This document shows, one piece after another, positions 1-7,757 of a DNA stretch of 64,000 bases (the first letter of the stretch is position 1; every line of letters begins with the position of its first letter). Below the pieces are notes generated by a model. It was not told the origin of the DNA. It ran no database searches and saw nothing but the letters and a program-made list of their open reading frames with translations. This DNA is from Gillisella vitis (GTDB lineage Bacteria > Pseudomonadota > Alphaproteobacteria > Rhizobiales > Rhizobiaceae), in NCBI RefSeq assembly GCF_021559775.1, contig NZ_CP056047.1, positions 124,001-188,000 of the forward strand. Reading direction: 5' to 3'. The translations under genes and the position numbers were made by a program.

Positions 1-629
1 GCCTTGTCGATCTTGGCGGCGTAGACGACACCGTGTTCTGGCTGGGCTGTCAGCGGCAGGTCGCCTGCCTCCAGTTTGGCCATGGCCTCAACCATTGCCT
101 CGGCACCGATCTGGCTCAGGGCGTCATGTAGTTCACCGGCGGTCATGTCGGGGGTAATGGTCAGGTGGCGTGTCAGGGCCACCGGGCCGGTGTCCAGTCC
201 CTTGTCCATCTTCATCACCATCATGCCGGTTTGCGTATCTCCAGCCATGATGGCGCGCTGGATCGGCGCTGCACCCCGCCAGCGGGGCAGCAGCGAGGCG
301 TGGCCGTTATAACAGCCCAGCCGCGTGCCGGTCAGGATGGCTTCCGGCAGCAACAGGCCGTAGGCGACGACCACTGCGACATCGGCCTGATGGGCGGCGA
401 AGGCATCGCGATCGTCCTGCACCTTGAAATTTAGCGGCGTCAGCACCGGCAGTCCGAGCTTTTCGGCCTGCTGATGGACGGGAGATTTGGTCAGATCCAG
501 CCCCCGGCGCCCTGCCGGGCGTGGCGGCTGGCTATAGACCGCAACAATCTGATGGCCGGCGTCGTGGAGCGTGTTCAGGATCGGCACCGAAAACTCCGGA
601 GTGCCCATGAAAATCATGCGAAGAGCCAT
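1..629 (-). CDS. fmt: Methionyl-tRNA formyltransferase, C-terminus cut by window edge
   Basis: Transfers a formyl group from 10-formyl-tetrahydrofolate to initiator Met-tRNA in the cytosol. About 209 N-terminal residues of the usual ~310 are present; the reading frame runs open to base 1. The translation begins [18 protein letters not shown] and contains the folate-enzyme signature [17 protein letters not shown] with the catalytic Asn-x-His, followed by GLDTGP with the catalytic Asp. It lies downstream of def on the same strand, 118 bases after the def stop, the usual def-fmt pairing that deformylates what Fmt formylates. The start ATG at 629 fits the family; no strong ribosome site is visible in front of it. 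Family assignment is firm. Confidence 0.95.
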   Translation of the reverse strand, partial: MALRMIFMGTPEFSVPILNTLHDAGHQIVAVYSQPPRPAGRRGLDLTKSPVHQQAEKLGLPVLTPLNFKVQDDRDAFAAHQADVAVVVAYGLLLPEAILTGTRLGCYNGHASLLPRWRGAAPIQRAIMAGDTQTGMMVMKMDKGLDTGPVALTRHLTITPDMTAGELHDALSQIGAEAMVEAMAKLEAGDLPLTAQPEHGVVYAAKIDK

Positions 630-747
630 GGATCAAGACCGATCTTCTAGAGGTTATCGGGGAGGACGTGGAACCGGATTTTCCCAAAACACGAGCAAGA
701 ACAACAGGGCCTGCAACCTGCTAGTTTCAGGGTGAGCCCCGCTGACC

Positions 748-1266
748 CTAGACCGTCACCTTTGACTTCGCCGCCTTGGAGAATTTCTTGATCACCATTT
801 CACGTTTCAGCCGCGAAATATGGTCGATGAACAGCGTGCCGTTTAGGTGGTCGATTTCATGTTGCAGACAAGTAGCAAGCAGGCCATCGGCCTCGATCAA
901 CTGTTCCTTGCCGTGGCGATCCAGTGATTTTACCGTGACGGCTGCCGGGCGCTCCACCTCCGCATAGTAATCGGGAATGGAAAGGCAGCCTTCCTCATAG
1001 GTGGAGCGGGCCTGCGAACTGCCAATGATTTCCGGGTTGATAAAGACCAGCGGTTGCTTGTCTTCACCTTCCTTCGAGACATCGATGACCAGAAGGCGAC
1101 GAGGCACGGCAATCTGAACGGCAGCGAGGCCGATACCGGGCGCATCATACATGGTCTCGAGCATGTCATCGATCAGCCGCTCAAGGTCGGCATCGATCCG
1201 CTCAATGGGTTGGGAGACCTCGCGCAGCAGCGGGTCAGGCAAAATGATAATCGGCTTTGTCGTCAT
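748..1266 (-). CDS. def: Peptide deformylase
   Basis: Metal-dependent hydrolase that removes the N-formyl group from new proteins. All three family motifs are intact: [15 protein letters not shown] (metal Cys) and QHEIDHLNG (two metal His and the catalytic Glu). The start [12 protein letters not shown] at 1266 is chosen because GGGGAG at 1271-1276 sits about five bases upstream. A longer reading from 1278 would use an ATG that overlaps this ribosome site. The resulting 172 residues match the usual length. It is the first gene of a def-fmt pair and follows apaG with an 85-base gap. Confidence 0.96.
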   Translation of the reverse strand: MTTKPIIILPDPLLREVSQPIERIDADLERLIDDMLETMYDAPGIGLAAVQIAVPRRLLVIDVSKEGEDKQPLVFINPEIIGSSQARSTYEEGCLSIPDYYAEVERPAAVTVKSLDRHGKEQLIEADGLLATCLQHEIDHLNGTLFIDHISRLKREMVIKKFSKAAKSKVTV

Positions 1267-1351
1267 GAATCTCCCCATAAACCATCCCGGTTTTCAAGGA
1301 AATCAAAAAAATGCGGTAAAAGCCATGCCTTTGACTGGAGCGCGTGGTTGA

Positions 1352-1744
1352 TCAGTTCAGGACGCGGCGAAGATCCGGGGTGTCCAGAGAAAAGGCGGGA
1401 ATGGCGACGTCGAATGTTTCGGCATCGTCAGTTTCCATTTCGTAGCGGCCGAACATGATACCGGATGGCGTGTCCAATGGACAGCCTGACGAATATTCAA
1501 AACTTTCACCCGGAGCCAGGCGTGGCTGTTCGCCGATCACGCCCGGACCGCTAACCTCGTCCACCTGGCCATTCTGATCCGTAATATGCCAGTAACGATT
1601 GATCAGCCGCACGGCCACATTCGACTGATTGACAATGACCACCCTGTAGCCCCAGACATAGCGACTGTCTTCCGGGTCGGACTGTTCCGCCAGGTAAAAT
1701 GGCTCGACTGTGACCTCTATATCCCGTGTCAGCGCGCGATACAT
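1352..1744 (-). CDS. apaG: ApaG protein (Co2+/Mg2+ efflux-associated)
   Basis: Small single-domain beta-sandwich protein of about 130 residues. Escherichia coli mutants link the family to cobalt resistance and Ap4A level, but its biochemical role is unsettled. The translation [17 protein letters not shown], then [11 protein letters not shown] and the conserved [20 protein letters not shown], is characteristic. The start at 1744 gives the family length; an extended reading to 1786 starts with TTG and adds a non-conserved tail. The neighbouring def and fmt lie downstream on the same strand. The AT-rich stretch upstream (1745-1990) probably carries the promoter, though I could not pick out boxes with confidence. 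Confidence 0.93.
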   Translation of the reverse strand: MYRALTRDIEVTVEPFYLAEQSDPEDSRYVWGYRVVIVNQSNVAVRLINRYWHITDQNGQVDEVSGPGVIGEQPRLAPGESFEYSSGCPLDTPSGIMFGRYEMETDDAETFDVAIPAFSLDTPDLRRVLN

Positions 1745-1992
1745 GAAAGGAGACTTCTTGACGCTTTGGTAAGCATACATTAGCAAAAGCCGATAAGGTT
1801 AAGGTTTGCGGCAATGTCGTCGCATGGAATAATCCTGCAACAATAAAGACCATTAATAGACTTAATTTCCAGTAAAAAATAAGGGTATTCAAAAATTTTT
1901 TAGAGTTTTAGAAACCCCTGGCGGCACACTTCAGCGAAGACTGGCGCCACTATATCAGGTTTCTCCATGAAGGATATGGGTGTTTCAGATGG

Positions 1993-2061
1993 GGCTACAA
2001 CGCCGCGCGTTCTATAGAATATAAAAAGGACGCGGTCGCATTTTATATATGCTGCACCTTC
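1993..2061 (-). repeat. Dispersed palindromic repeat family A, partial copy
   Basis: Read on the minus strand, the piece TGCAGCATATATAAAATGCG followed by a CCTTTTTAT stretch aligns with the copies at 5071-5150 and 60357-60460. It shares the TGCAGCA-ATATAAA-GCGAC-CG order. The flanks GCTACAACGCCGCGCG and GGACGCGGTCGC form an imperfect inverted repeat. It resembles intergenic repeats common in Rhizobiaceae; that comparison is from memory. Confidence 0.6.
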
Positions 2062-2067
2062 ATGCGG

Positions 2068-2122
2068 TTCAGGAGGCGCGTCACGCCTCCTGAAATTTTA
2101 CGGCTTGAGAGCGCCTCAAGCC
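2068..2122 (-). terminator. Tandem hairpins downstream of metZ
   Basis: Two perfect stem-loops follow the metZ stop: GGCTTGAG/CTCAAGCC (2102-2122) and TTCAGGAGGCG/CGCCTCCTGAA (2068-2094, 11-bp stem, 5-base loop). The first is followed on the minus strand by GTAAAATTT, so the run of U is weak but placement fits transcription end for metZ. Confidence 0.65.
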
Positions 2123-2147
2123 TCTCCGGCCTTGGCATGTACGGCCA

Positions 2148-3332
2148 TCAGGCGGAAACGGCATCCAGCGCCTGAGCGAAGTCCTCCACCAGGTCTTCGG
2201 CATCTTCAATGCCGCAGGACAGGCGCAATGTGCCGCCGGACATGCCAAGCGTCGCACGGGCCTCGTCCGTCAGGTTCTTGTGGGTAGTGGTGGCCGGGTG
2301 CGTGATCAGGCTCTTGGCGTCGCCGAGATTGTTGGAGATCTTCACCACTTGTAGGGCGTTTTGCAGGGCAAAAGCCGCCGCCTTACCGCCCTTCATTTCA
2401 AAAGCCACCAGGGTGGAGCCGCCCTTCATCTGCTTGGCGACGATGTCGGCCTGCGGATGGTCGGCGCGGCCTGGATAGATAACGCGGGCAACCTTGTTAT
2501 TGTCAGCCAGAAAATCGGCGATACGACCGGCATTTTCCGTCTGCTGCTTGACGCGCAGCGGCAGGGTTTCCACGCCTTTCAATAGGGTCCAGGCGTTGAA
2601 GGGGGACATGGCCGGACCGGTATGGCGGAAGTAATCCTGGAGTTTTTCCTCAATCCATTGCTTGGACGACAGCACGATGCCGCCCAGGCAGCGCCCCTGG
2701 CCGTCGATATGCTTGGTTGCCGAATAGACAACGACATGGGCGCCAAGTTCCAGCGGATTTTGAAAGAGCGGGGTGGCGAAAACATTGTCGACCACCACGG
2801 TCGCGCCGACCTGGTTGGCGAGCTTGGCGACGCCGGCAATATCCACCACTTCCAGGGTAGGATTGGTGGGACTTTCCAGGAAAAACACCTTGGTATTCGG
2901 GCGGATAGCGTCTTCCCAATTCTTCAGGTCGCGGCCATCGACCAGGGTGAAATCCACGCCATATTTGGGCGCCAAGGTCTCGATCACCCAGCGGCAGGAG
3001 CCGAACAGGGCGCGGGCGGCGACAATATGATCGCCAGCCTGAACCTGGCAGAGAATGGAGGCCGCGACGGCGGCCATGCCGGAAGCCATAGCGCGGGCAT
3101 CTTCGGCACCTTCCAGCAGGCACATGCGCTTTTCGAACATGTCATTGGTCGGGCTGCCGTAGCGGGCGTAAATATAGCCTTCGGTCTCGCCCTTGAAACG
3201 GGCTTCTGCCGCTTCCGAGCTGTCATAGACGAAGCCCTGAGTGAGATAGATGGCTTCTGATGTTTCGCCATAAGGTGAACGCAGCGTGCCGCCATGAACG
3301 AGTTTGGTTGCTGGGCGCCAGTTGTTTGCCAT
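2148..3332 (-). CDS. metZ: O-succinylhomoserine sulfhydrylase
   Basis: Pyridoxal-phosphate enzyme that joins O-succinylhomoserine and sulfide to homocysteine in methionine synthesis. The start MANNWRPATKLVHGGTLRSP at 3332 gives 394 residues, the family size; the frame stays open upstream, but that stretch is the riboswitch. Signatures are GSPTNDMFEKR, the cofactor-binding YSATKHIDGQGR with the Schiff-base Lys near residue 204, and SLITHPATTTH near the end. It is transcribed alone, preceded by a SAM-II riboswitch and terminator, so its expression should fall when S-adenosylmethionine is plentiful. MetB and other trans-sulfuration relatives share the fold; MetZ is favoured by close sequence feel and by the riboswitch. 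Confidence 0.93.
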   Translation of the reverse strand: MANNWRPATKLVHGGTLRSPYGETSEAIYLTQGFVYDSSEAAEARFKGETEGYIYARYGSPTNDMFEKRMCLLEGAEDARAMASGMAAVAASILCQVQAGDHIVAARALFGSCRWVIETLAPKYGVDFTLVDGRDLKNWEDAIRPNTKVFFLESPTNPTLEVVDIAGVAKLANQVGATVVVDNVFATPLFQNPLELGAHVVVYSATKHIDGQGRCLGGIVLSSKQWIEEKLQDYFRHTGPAMSPFNAWTLLKGVETLPLRVKQQTENAGRIADFLADNNKVARVIYPGRADHPQADIVAKQMKGGSTLVAFEMKGGKAAAFALQNALQVVKISNNLGDAKSLITHPATTTHKNLTDEARATLGMSGGTLRLSCGIEDAEDLVEDFAQALDAVSA

Positions 3333-3354
3333 GCTGTATGAGCCTTTCGAACAC

Positions 3355-3386
3355 AAAAAAACCGGTCGCGAAATACGGACCGGTTT
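3355..3386 (-). terminator. Riboswitch-coupled intrinsic terminator of metZ leader
   Basis: On the minus strand, AAACCGGTC (3386-3378) pairs with GACCGGTTT (3367-3359) around a 10-base loop and runs straight into a T tract ending at 3355. It lies between the SAM-II aptamer and the metZ start, where a transcription-attenuation platform is expected. Confidence 0.88.
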
Positions 3387-3395
3387 GCACGTGTC

Positions 3396-3455
3396 CGATC
3401 TTTTTAGCCAATTGTTTAACGTGGCTGCAAGCCGACCGGCCAAATCACCACGGGA
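3396..3455 (-). promoter_or_regulatory. SAM-II riboswitch (metA motif) aptamer
   Basis: Minus-strand sequence CGTGGTGATTTGGCCGGTCG leads to a CCACG that pairs with CGTGG (3452-3448 with 3424-3420). It continues TTAAACAATTGGCTAAAAAG. These are the conserved P1 stem, the GUGAUUUG loop and the pseudoknot-forming GUUAAACAA...GCUAAA segments of the SAM-II class, described from Agrobacterium met genes. The aptamer is 60-odd bases upstream of metZ and is followed at once by an intrinsic terminator. SAM binding is expected to lower metZ transcription. The motif recognition is from memory, but the match is nearly complete. Confidence 0.9.
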
Positions 3456-3591
3456 TAAGATTTGCTTACGCCGTTCTTTTGCTTGCGTCAATTCCCGGAG
3501 TTTGGTTTTGTCATATACTATATGCCGGTGTTTGACGGGGCTGCGGCATGTTGCGCGCTTTGTTCGGCGTCGGCGCTGCAAGGAAGATATA

Positions 3592-4689
3592 ATGACACGG
3601 AATGCGGGCATATTGGCGGATCGCGCCATAGGCGAATTGTTCGGCTCGGCCTCGCTTTTGAGCGAAACCATGCTCGATCACGACCAGATCCAGCCGGCGA
3701 GTCTTGATCTGAGGTTGGGCTCCAAAGCGCTCAGGGTGCGCGCCAGCTTTATGCCGGGCCCCAACAGCACGGTGGCGGACAAGCTGCAACGGTTGACCCT
3801 GCATGAGATCGATCTGGAGCATGGCGCTGTCCTTGAAACCGGCTGTGTCTATATCGTGCCGCTGATGGAGAGCCTGGATTTGCCGGCGGATCTATCGGCC
3901 TCCACCAATCCGAAAAGCTCGACCGGCCGCCTCGACATCTTTACGCGGGTGATGGTCGATTACGCGCAGGAATTCGACAAGATTCCGGCAGGCTACAAGG
4001 GCCAGCTTTATTTGGAAATCAGTCCGCGGACGTTTCCGATTATCGTGCGGCGCGGCTCTCGCCTGTCGCAGATCCGCTTCCGGATCGGTCATGCGTTGCT
4101 GAGCGACAGCGAACTTCTGGATCTGCACAAGGCCGAAACGCTGGTGGCCAGCGAGACGCCCAATGTCTCGGGTGGCGGCATCGCGCTGTCCATCGACCTG
4201 AAGGGGACAGGACCGGACGGGCTGGTCGGCTATCGCGGCAAGCATCATACGGCGGTGATCGACGTCGACCGTAAGGCTGCCCATGACGTGCTGGACTTCT
4301 GGGAACCGCTCTACAGCCGTGGCCGGGACGAATTAATCCTCGATCCCGACGAGTTCTACATTCTCGTCTCACGCGAGGCCGTCCATGTACCGCCGCTCTA
4401 TGCGGCGGAAATGACTCCGTACGACCCGCTGGTCGGGGAGTTCCGCGTTCATTACGCCGGCTTTTTCGATCCGGGCTTCGGCCATGCCGGGGCTGGCGGT
4501 ACCGGCAGCCGCGCTGTGCTGGAAGTGCGCAGCCACGAAGTGCCCTATATCCTGGAACACGGCCAGATCATCGGTCGCCTGGTCTATGAACATATGCTCG
4601 AGCATCCTCAGGGTCTCTACGGCACAGGCCTCGGCTCCAATTACCAAGCCCAGGGACTGAAGCTCTCCAAGCATTTTCGCGCAGCCTGA
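3592..4689 (+). CDS. dcd: 2'-deoxycytidine 5'-triphosphate deaminase, long alphaproteobacterial form
   Basis: Deaminates dCTP to dUTP, feeding dTMP synthesis. The start ATG at 3592 is set by the ribosome site AAGGAAGA just upstream, giving 365 residues; the open frame to 3304 lies in the metZ leader. The protein is about twice the length of E. coli Dcd and looks like two trimeric-dUTPase-type halves. The first carries NPKSSTGRLDIF with LEISPRTFP, the second FDPGFGHAG with AVLEVRSHEVP and GQIIGRLVYE. The Ser-Ser-x-Gly-Arg and Glu residues of the active site are seen in the first half. It is divergent from metZ and sits just before tRNA-Gly. Confidence 0.88.
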   Translation: MTRNAGILADRAIGELFGSASLLSETMLDHDQIQPASLDLRLGSKALRVRASFMPGPNSTVADKLQRLTLHEIDLEHGAVLETGCVYIVPLMESLDLPADLSASTNPKSSTGRLDIFTRVMVDYAQEFDKIPAGYKGQLYLEISPRTFPIIVRRGSRLSQIRFRIGHALLSDSELLDLHKAETLVASETPNVSGGGIALSIDLKGTGPDGLVGYRGKHHTAVIDVDRKAAHDVLDFWEPLYSRGRDELILDPDEFYILVSREAVHVPPLYAAEMTPYDPLVGEFRVHYAGFFDPGFGHAGAGGTGSRAVLEVRSHEVPYILEHGQIIGRLVYEHMLEHPQGLYGTGLGSNYQAQGLKLSKHFRAA

Positions 4690-4744
4690 TCTGCGCTTTC
4701 ATGCTTGACATCAACGCCCAAGTGTAGGAACTCTCGGGCATCAG

Positions 4745-4818
4745 GCGGGTGTAGCTCAATGGTAGAGCAGCAGCTTCCCAAGCTGAATACGAGGGTTCGA
4801 TTCCCTTCACCCGCTCCA
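4745..4818 (+). tRNA. tRNA-Gly (anticodon CCC)
   Basis: A full cloverleaf can be drawn: acceptor GCGGGTG/CACCCGC, D arm GCTC/GAGC, anticodon loop TTCCCAA with CCC at positions 34-36, T arm GAGGG/CCCTT, and an encoded CCA end. The body matches E. coli tRNA-Gly(CCC) closely. The outer pair of the anticodon stem is a G-A mismatch in this copy. It is an isolated tRNA next to a gene-poor accessory region. Confidence 0.95.
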
Positions 4819-5184
4819 GTAAAATCAATAACTTACAGAATAATTGTGTCACTCGTGTCAGTCCGTGCCACTTGCGCTGTTCGGCGCGGGCAACGGACAC
4901 TTTTCGACTCATTTCCAATCCGTCGCCTCTGGCGTAGCGTTTTGTCATCTTTGATGTGGCGTGTGTTGCCAGATTTTGGGCGGCTCTCTATAGAGCCGGT
5001 GGCATCGACTGTTTCGGAAACTACACCCGCTCGCGTTTCCATCGCCTACACGTTTGCAGGGGAGCTACTGCATAATTCCTTAAACCGGAACCGGCTTAAA
5101 GAGAAAATTATACAGCAGATATAAAGCGCGACAGCGAACCTTTTTGCGCCATATAGGGTGAGAGCCGCTGTCGATATTTCTGGT
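4819..5184. other. Gene-free accessory stretch after tRNA-Gly
   Basis: No supportable gene. The short frames here begin inside the tRNA and lack ribosome sites or family features. The stretch ends in a complete family A palindromic repeat (5071-5150) that abuts the decayed IS481-type transposase. Confidence 0.6.
5071..5150 (+). repeat. Dispersed palindromic repeat family A, full copy
   Basis: The first module, ATAATTCCTTAAACCGGAAC followed by CGGCTTAAAGAGAAAATTAT, is an imperfect palindrome. The second, ACAGCAGATATAAAGCGCGA, continues into CAGCGAACCTTTTTGCGCC. The same order of modules occurs at 60357-60460, and single modules occur at 48810-48847 and 1993-2061. Confidence 0.7.
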
Positions 5185-5490
5185 GCGTGAGGGCTCGGCA
5201 CGCTTCATGACGCGGCTGACCGTTGCCGGTGACACGCCCGTTTCGATGGCGATGTGCTTGCTCCGGTCAGGCGTTGGCGGCGCAGCGTGATGATGCGGCT
5301 TGTCAGCGCCTGATCCGTCATCCTGGGGCTTGCATGCGGCCTGGACGAGCGATCCGCCATGGCCTCGCTGTCGCCCTGCCGGAAGTGATCCGTTCAGCGC
5401 CGGACGATCTTGGTACAGACACCAAAGTTGCGGGCCGACTGCCAGACTGGCATGCCATTAATGACACAACGTGCCATTTCTTTTAGACGC
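5185..5490 (-). pseudogene. Decayed IS481-family transposase fragment
   Basis: Conceptual minus-strand translation reads ARCVINGMPVWQSARNFGVC, then KIVRR, stop, TDHFRQGDSEAMADRSSRPH, ASPRMTDQALTSRIITLRRQ, RLTG. After a two-base insertion it continues KHIAIETGVSPATVSRVMKR. This order (HTH, RWxxRF, DRSSRPH, RIIxLRRQRxTGKHIA, GVSxATVSRVLKR) is the N-terminal region of IS481-type DDE transposases. The conserved Trp codon after VVRR has become TGA, a frameshift follows RLTG, and the catalytic DDE domain is missing. No terminal inverted repeats were found. It is a dead remnant in a tRNA-adjacent accessory zone. Confidence 0.8.
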
Positions 5491-5497
5491 GATTACG

Positions 5498-5737
5498 TCA
5501 GTCGGGCATAAGATCCGAGATCTGTCCGTGCGATACGAGCAAGCGGGGGTTCGTCATGCTTCCGTTTTCTTCATCAATAGTGACAGCATATGCGGCAACG
5601 CCAATGTAGCGATCGGCCATTGCGCCAGCTATTTTCTCCGCAGAAGCGACGCTTGATGCTGGACGCATATCGCCCGGTACGATGCCAGCACGATTCTTTT
5701 TAAACTGAACGACGATGATCTTTTCGGCTTCAGACAT
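5498..5737 (-). CDS. Small protein of unknown function, 79 residues
   Basis: The protein starts MSEAEKIIVVQFKKNRAGIV and continues with PGDMRPASSVASAEKIAGAM. The ATG at 5737 has GAGAGGTC eight to nine bases upstream, a good ribosome site, which sets this frame apart from the random frames around it. It is soluble, with no signal peptide or membrane segment. I do not recognise a domain; it has the feel of short conserved rhizobial proteins of unknown role. It stands alone between the IS481 remnant and a repeat-rich gap, so context gives no function. Confidence 0.55.
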   Translation of the reverse strand: MSEAEKIIVVQFKKNRAGIVPGDMRPASSVASAEKIAGAMADRYIGVAAYAVTIDEENGSMTNPRLLVSHGQISDLMPD

Positions 5738-6217
5738 ATTAATGACCTCTCGTTTGTTCTTTTTATGTTCTATTTTTTGAGAGGAGTCAATGTCGCTTTT
5801 TTCGGGCGTGGAAGGATCGAATTCGCGTTTATACGCTTCTTATACGAAGTCTCTGACATGCCCCCGCATCCTCGCCTTGAAGGCATTGCAAATATCTCAA
5901 ATGCTTGGCGCGGCTTGAGATGCTTGCAAAGGCAATGCCAACTGCCATTTTCAATGACCCTTGATATGACGAGCAGCTGTGCAATACCAACAGGTTGTGC
6001 TTGCCTTGCAGGAGTGAATTATGATGGTTTTCCAGACGGTCTGGACCGTTGCAGCTCGGCCTGAGCATGACCATCTGGATAAACCTCACCACAACTTTTG
6101 ATGGAATTCAATTGAGTCAGAGCAATTAATGCGTGTTGGTGTCGTTGACACGTTCTGTTTCGATCAATACGACTAATGGGAGAGTTATTTATAATATTCA
6201 ACCATAAGGATTGTTTG
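5738..6217. other. Intergenic stretch holding repeat B1
   Basis: AT-richer than its surroundings and without a credible gene; the frame at 5765-6064 crosses the repeat and has no family features. It contains the first copy of repeat family B (5865-5970). The last ~150 bases are the likely promoter region for the gene starting at 6218. Confidence 0.55.
5865..5970 (+). repeat. Direct repeat family B, copy 1
   Basis: Shares CGCATCCTCGCCTTGAA, then CATTGCAAATATC-CAAATGC, then CGGCTTGAGATG with 7591-7695 in the same order and orientation, with about 106 bases each. The two copies bracket the gene at 6218-7336. Confidence 0.75.
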
Positions 6218-7336
6218 ATGGAAGCCACGGTAGAAACTACGACAGGGCGCATCGGTGGCGGGCAGCAGGGGCAGTTCGTCGATCCGCTACAGCCAGTCGT
6301 GCCGCCGACGCTCAGCCTGCCGTTGATCAACGAGCCAGCCCAGGCCAACCCACCCGCCGAAACCAAGTCGGTTGGCGCGCTCGAATATCTCATCGGCACC
6401 TGGACCAACCAAAATATTGGCGCCTCCGGCCGTGGCGGACCGGAAAATCCGTTCTCCTACAATCTGATGACGCTGCCACAGTCACCCACTGCCGATCCCA
6501 GTGATCCTACTCAATCGCCGTTCGGTTATATCCTGAAGAGCATGTCTTATTATGAGGAAATAACGTTCTCGGCGATTCACGGCACGGCGCCGAATCGTGG
6601 GGGGACAGGCAGCCAGATCTCCCACGCTCTGCTCTATGAGCAGCGGGTTTATATTTCGGACGGCCCGAACAAGGACATGCTTGTGCATTTCGAAAACGGC
6701 ATTTGGGGTTTTCTTACGCCGGAGGCGCAGCAACTCGGGCCTTACGGCGACGGCGACGGGTCAGCGGCGGGCCTGCAGACATTCGGCACGGTGCCACCCG
6801 AGTTGCCTTACAACATCTTCAAACAGATTTCCGTGCCGCACGGTAATTCTGTGCTCGCCTGCGGTACTGTCGATGCGAGCCCGGTACAGCAGGGCTCCCC
6901 GAAGATTGGACCGCCGCCGCAGGTGCGGCCTGCCGGGAATATCGATACCGGCGTCTACACACGCCAGTCGGTGCAGAACCTCAACCCGGTCTATGCGCAG
7001 AACCCCAATCAGCCGCTAATCGATGCGCTGGCCGTCTCCCTGCCGATTAAGCAATTCGTTCAACTCGACGTCAATTCGGATCAAGGTGGTGGTGCCGTCG
7101 CCAACATCAACTACGAACAGGAACGCGCTGATGTGACGCAATATTACGCGACCTACTGGATCGAAGATACCGGTAACGGCCAGTTCGATCAGCTGCAATA
7201 TTCTCAGACCATCATGCTAAAGATCCCGATCGTCCTGAAACCTGGTGACGCGCCGACCGAGATCACCTTTCCGCACATCACCACAAATACACTGACCAAG
7301 GTGCCGGGCAGCGGCGTGCTGGTGGGCAAAAAATAA
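6218..7336 (+). CDS. Conserved protein of unknown role (calycin-like, sometimes labelled heme-binding)
   Basis: A 372-residue protein with no evident signal peptide or membrane segment. The start MEATVETTTGRIGGG at 6218 follows AAGGAT; an upstream ATG at 6176 is less likely. After a Pro-rich leader it has ALEYLIGTWTNQ, a Gly-Thr-Trp opening as in calycin or nitrobindin-like barrels. It then has SYYEEITFSAIHGTAPNRGG, LLYEQRVY, HFENGIWGFLTP, SVPHGNSVLACGT, YATYWIEDTG and LQYSQTIML. From memory this set of motifs marks a bacterial family often labelled heme-binding, whose function is not established. No heme ligand can be assigned from sequence alone. It stands alone between two direct repeats. 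Confidence 0.6.
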   Translation: MEATVETTTGRIGGGQQGQFVDPLQPVVPPTLSLPLINEPAQANPPAETKSVGALEYLIGTWTNQNIGASGRGGPENPFSYNLMTLPQSPTADPSDPTQSPFGYILKSMSYYEEITFSAIHGTAPNRGGTGSQISHALLYEQRVYISDGPNKDMLVHFENGIWGFLTPEAQQLGPYGDGDGSAAGLQTFGTVPPELPYNIFKQISVPHGNSVLACGTVDASPVQQGSPKIGPPPQVRPAGNIDTGVYTRQSVQNLNPVYAQNPNQPLIDALAVSLPIKQFVQLDVNSDQGGGAVANINYEQERADVTQYYATYWIEDTGNGQFDQLQYSQTIMLKIPIVLKPGDAPTEITFPHITTNTLTKVPGSGVLVGKK

Positions 7337-7753
7337 GTGCTCTGTTTTCGTTGCGTCAATGATCGGCGAGCAACCGGCGGCGCATGATCCGATGCCATAG
7401 CTGCCCAGACCGAGCGTGCATTTCTCACAATGCCACTCTGCCACAATGCCACTCTGGCGAAGCGGCCATCGCGCAGTCTTCGATGAATGGCTTTAACCGG
7501 GTCGGCTGGCGCGATACGTTGTCGCGGCAGCCGATACCAAAAGTGATTGACTATGACTCTTGGTATAAGCCAAGGCATCGAAGATGCTCACGCATCCTCG
7601 CCTTGAATACATTGCAAATATCGCAAATGCTTGCACGGCTTGAGATGTTTTCAAACGGAATACGAAGGGCCATCTTCCATCACTCTTCGTATACGTTTTT
7701 GTTTACGCATCGGATTCATCCGAAAACCGGTTTTTAACCTTCGGTCCGATGCT
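7337..7753. other. Intergenic stretch holding repeat B2 and a GCATCGGA palindrome
   Basis: No gene supported. Contains a 16-base tandem duplication (CACAATGCCACTCTGC, 7426-7456), repeat B2 (7591-7695), and a palindromic element at 7701-7757 that runs into the stop codon of the neighbouring glycosyltransferase. Confidence 0.6.
7591..7695 (+). repeat. Direct repeat family B, copy 2
   Basis: Second copy of the element at 5865-5970, in the same orientation, with scattered substitutions and matching length. It lies about 1.7 kb to the right, on the other side of the unknown gene. Confidence 0.75.
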
Positions 7754-7757
7754 CTAA
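7701..7757. repeat. Palindromic element (GCATCGGA...TCCGATGC)
   Basis: GCATCGGA (7707-7714) and TCCGATGC (7745-7752) form an 8-bp inverted repeat. An inner CCGAAAACCGG and a trailing TCTA complete a form common in rhizobial intergenic DNA. Related short forms, GCATTTCC/GGAAATGC followed by TCTA, occur near 34491-34512 and 63724-63743. The TAG stop of the glycosyltransferase is formed inside the trailing part. Confidence 0.6.

Larger units (their letters stand above)
1745..2147. other. Intergenic gap between metZ and apaG
   Basis: No coding sequence is supported here. The left half (1745-1920) is strikingly AT-rich and is the likely apaG promoter region. The right half carries a half copy of a dispersed palindromic element (1993-2061) and two strong hairpins just past the metZ stop (2068-2094 and 2102-2122). 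Confidence 0.7.

Noticed and set aside
3304..3591. N-terminal extension of Dcd
   Set aside because: The stretch is the metZ riboswitch leader on the other strand, and the ribosome site AAGGAAGA fixes the start at 3592.
4807..5034. CACCCGCTC shared by the tRNA-Gly 3' end and 5025-5033, as a possible attachment-site pair
   Set aside because: Only nine bases match and no integrase is present; chance is the simpler reading.
7426..7456. 16-base tandem duplication as a possible CRISPR or minisatellite
   Set aside because: Only two units and no spacers; a local slip duplication.
7204..7578. Minus-strand frame overlapping the end of the unknown gene
   Set aside because: It runs antisense to a conserved C-terminus and through the tandem 16-base duplication; no family features.
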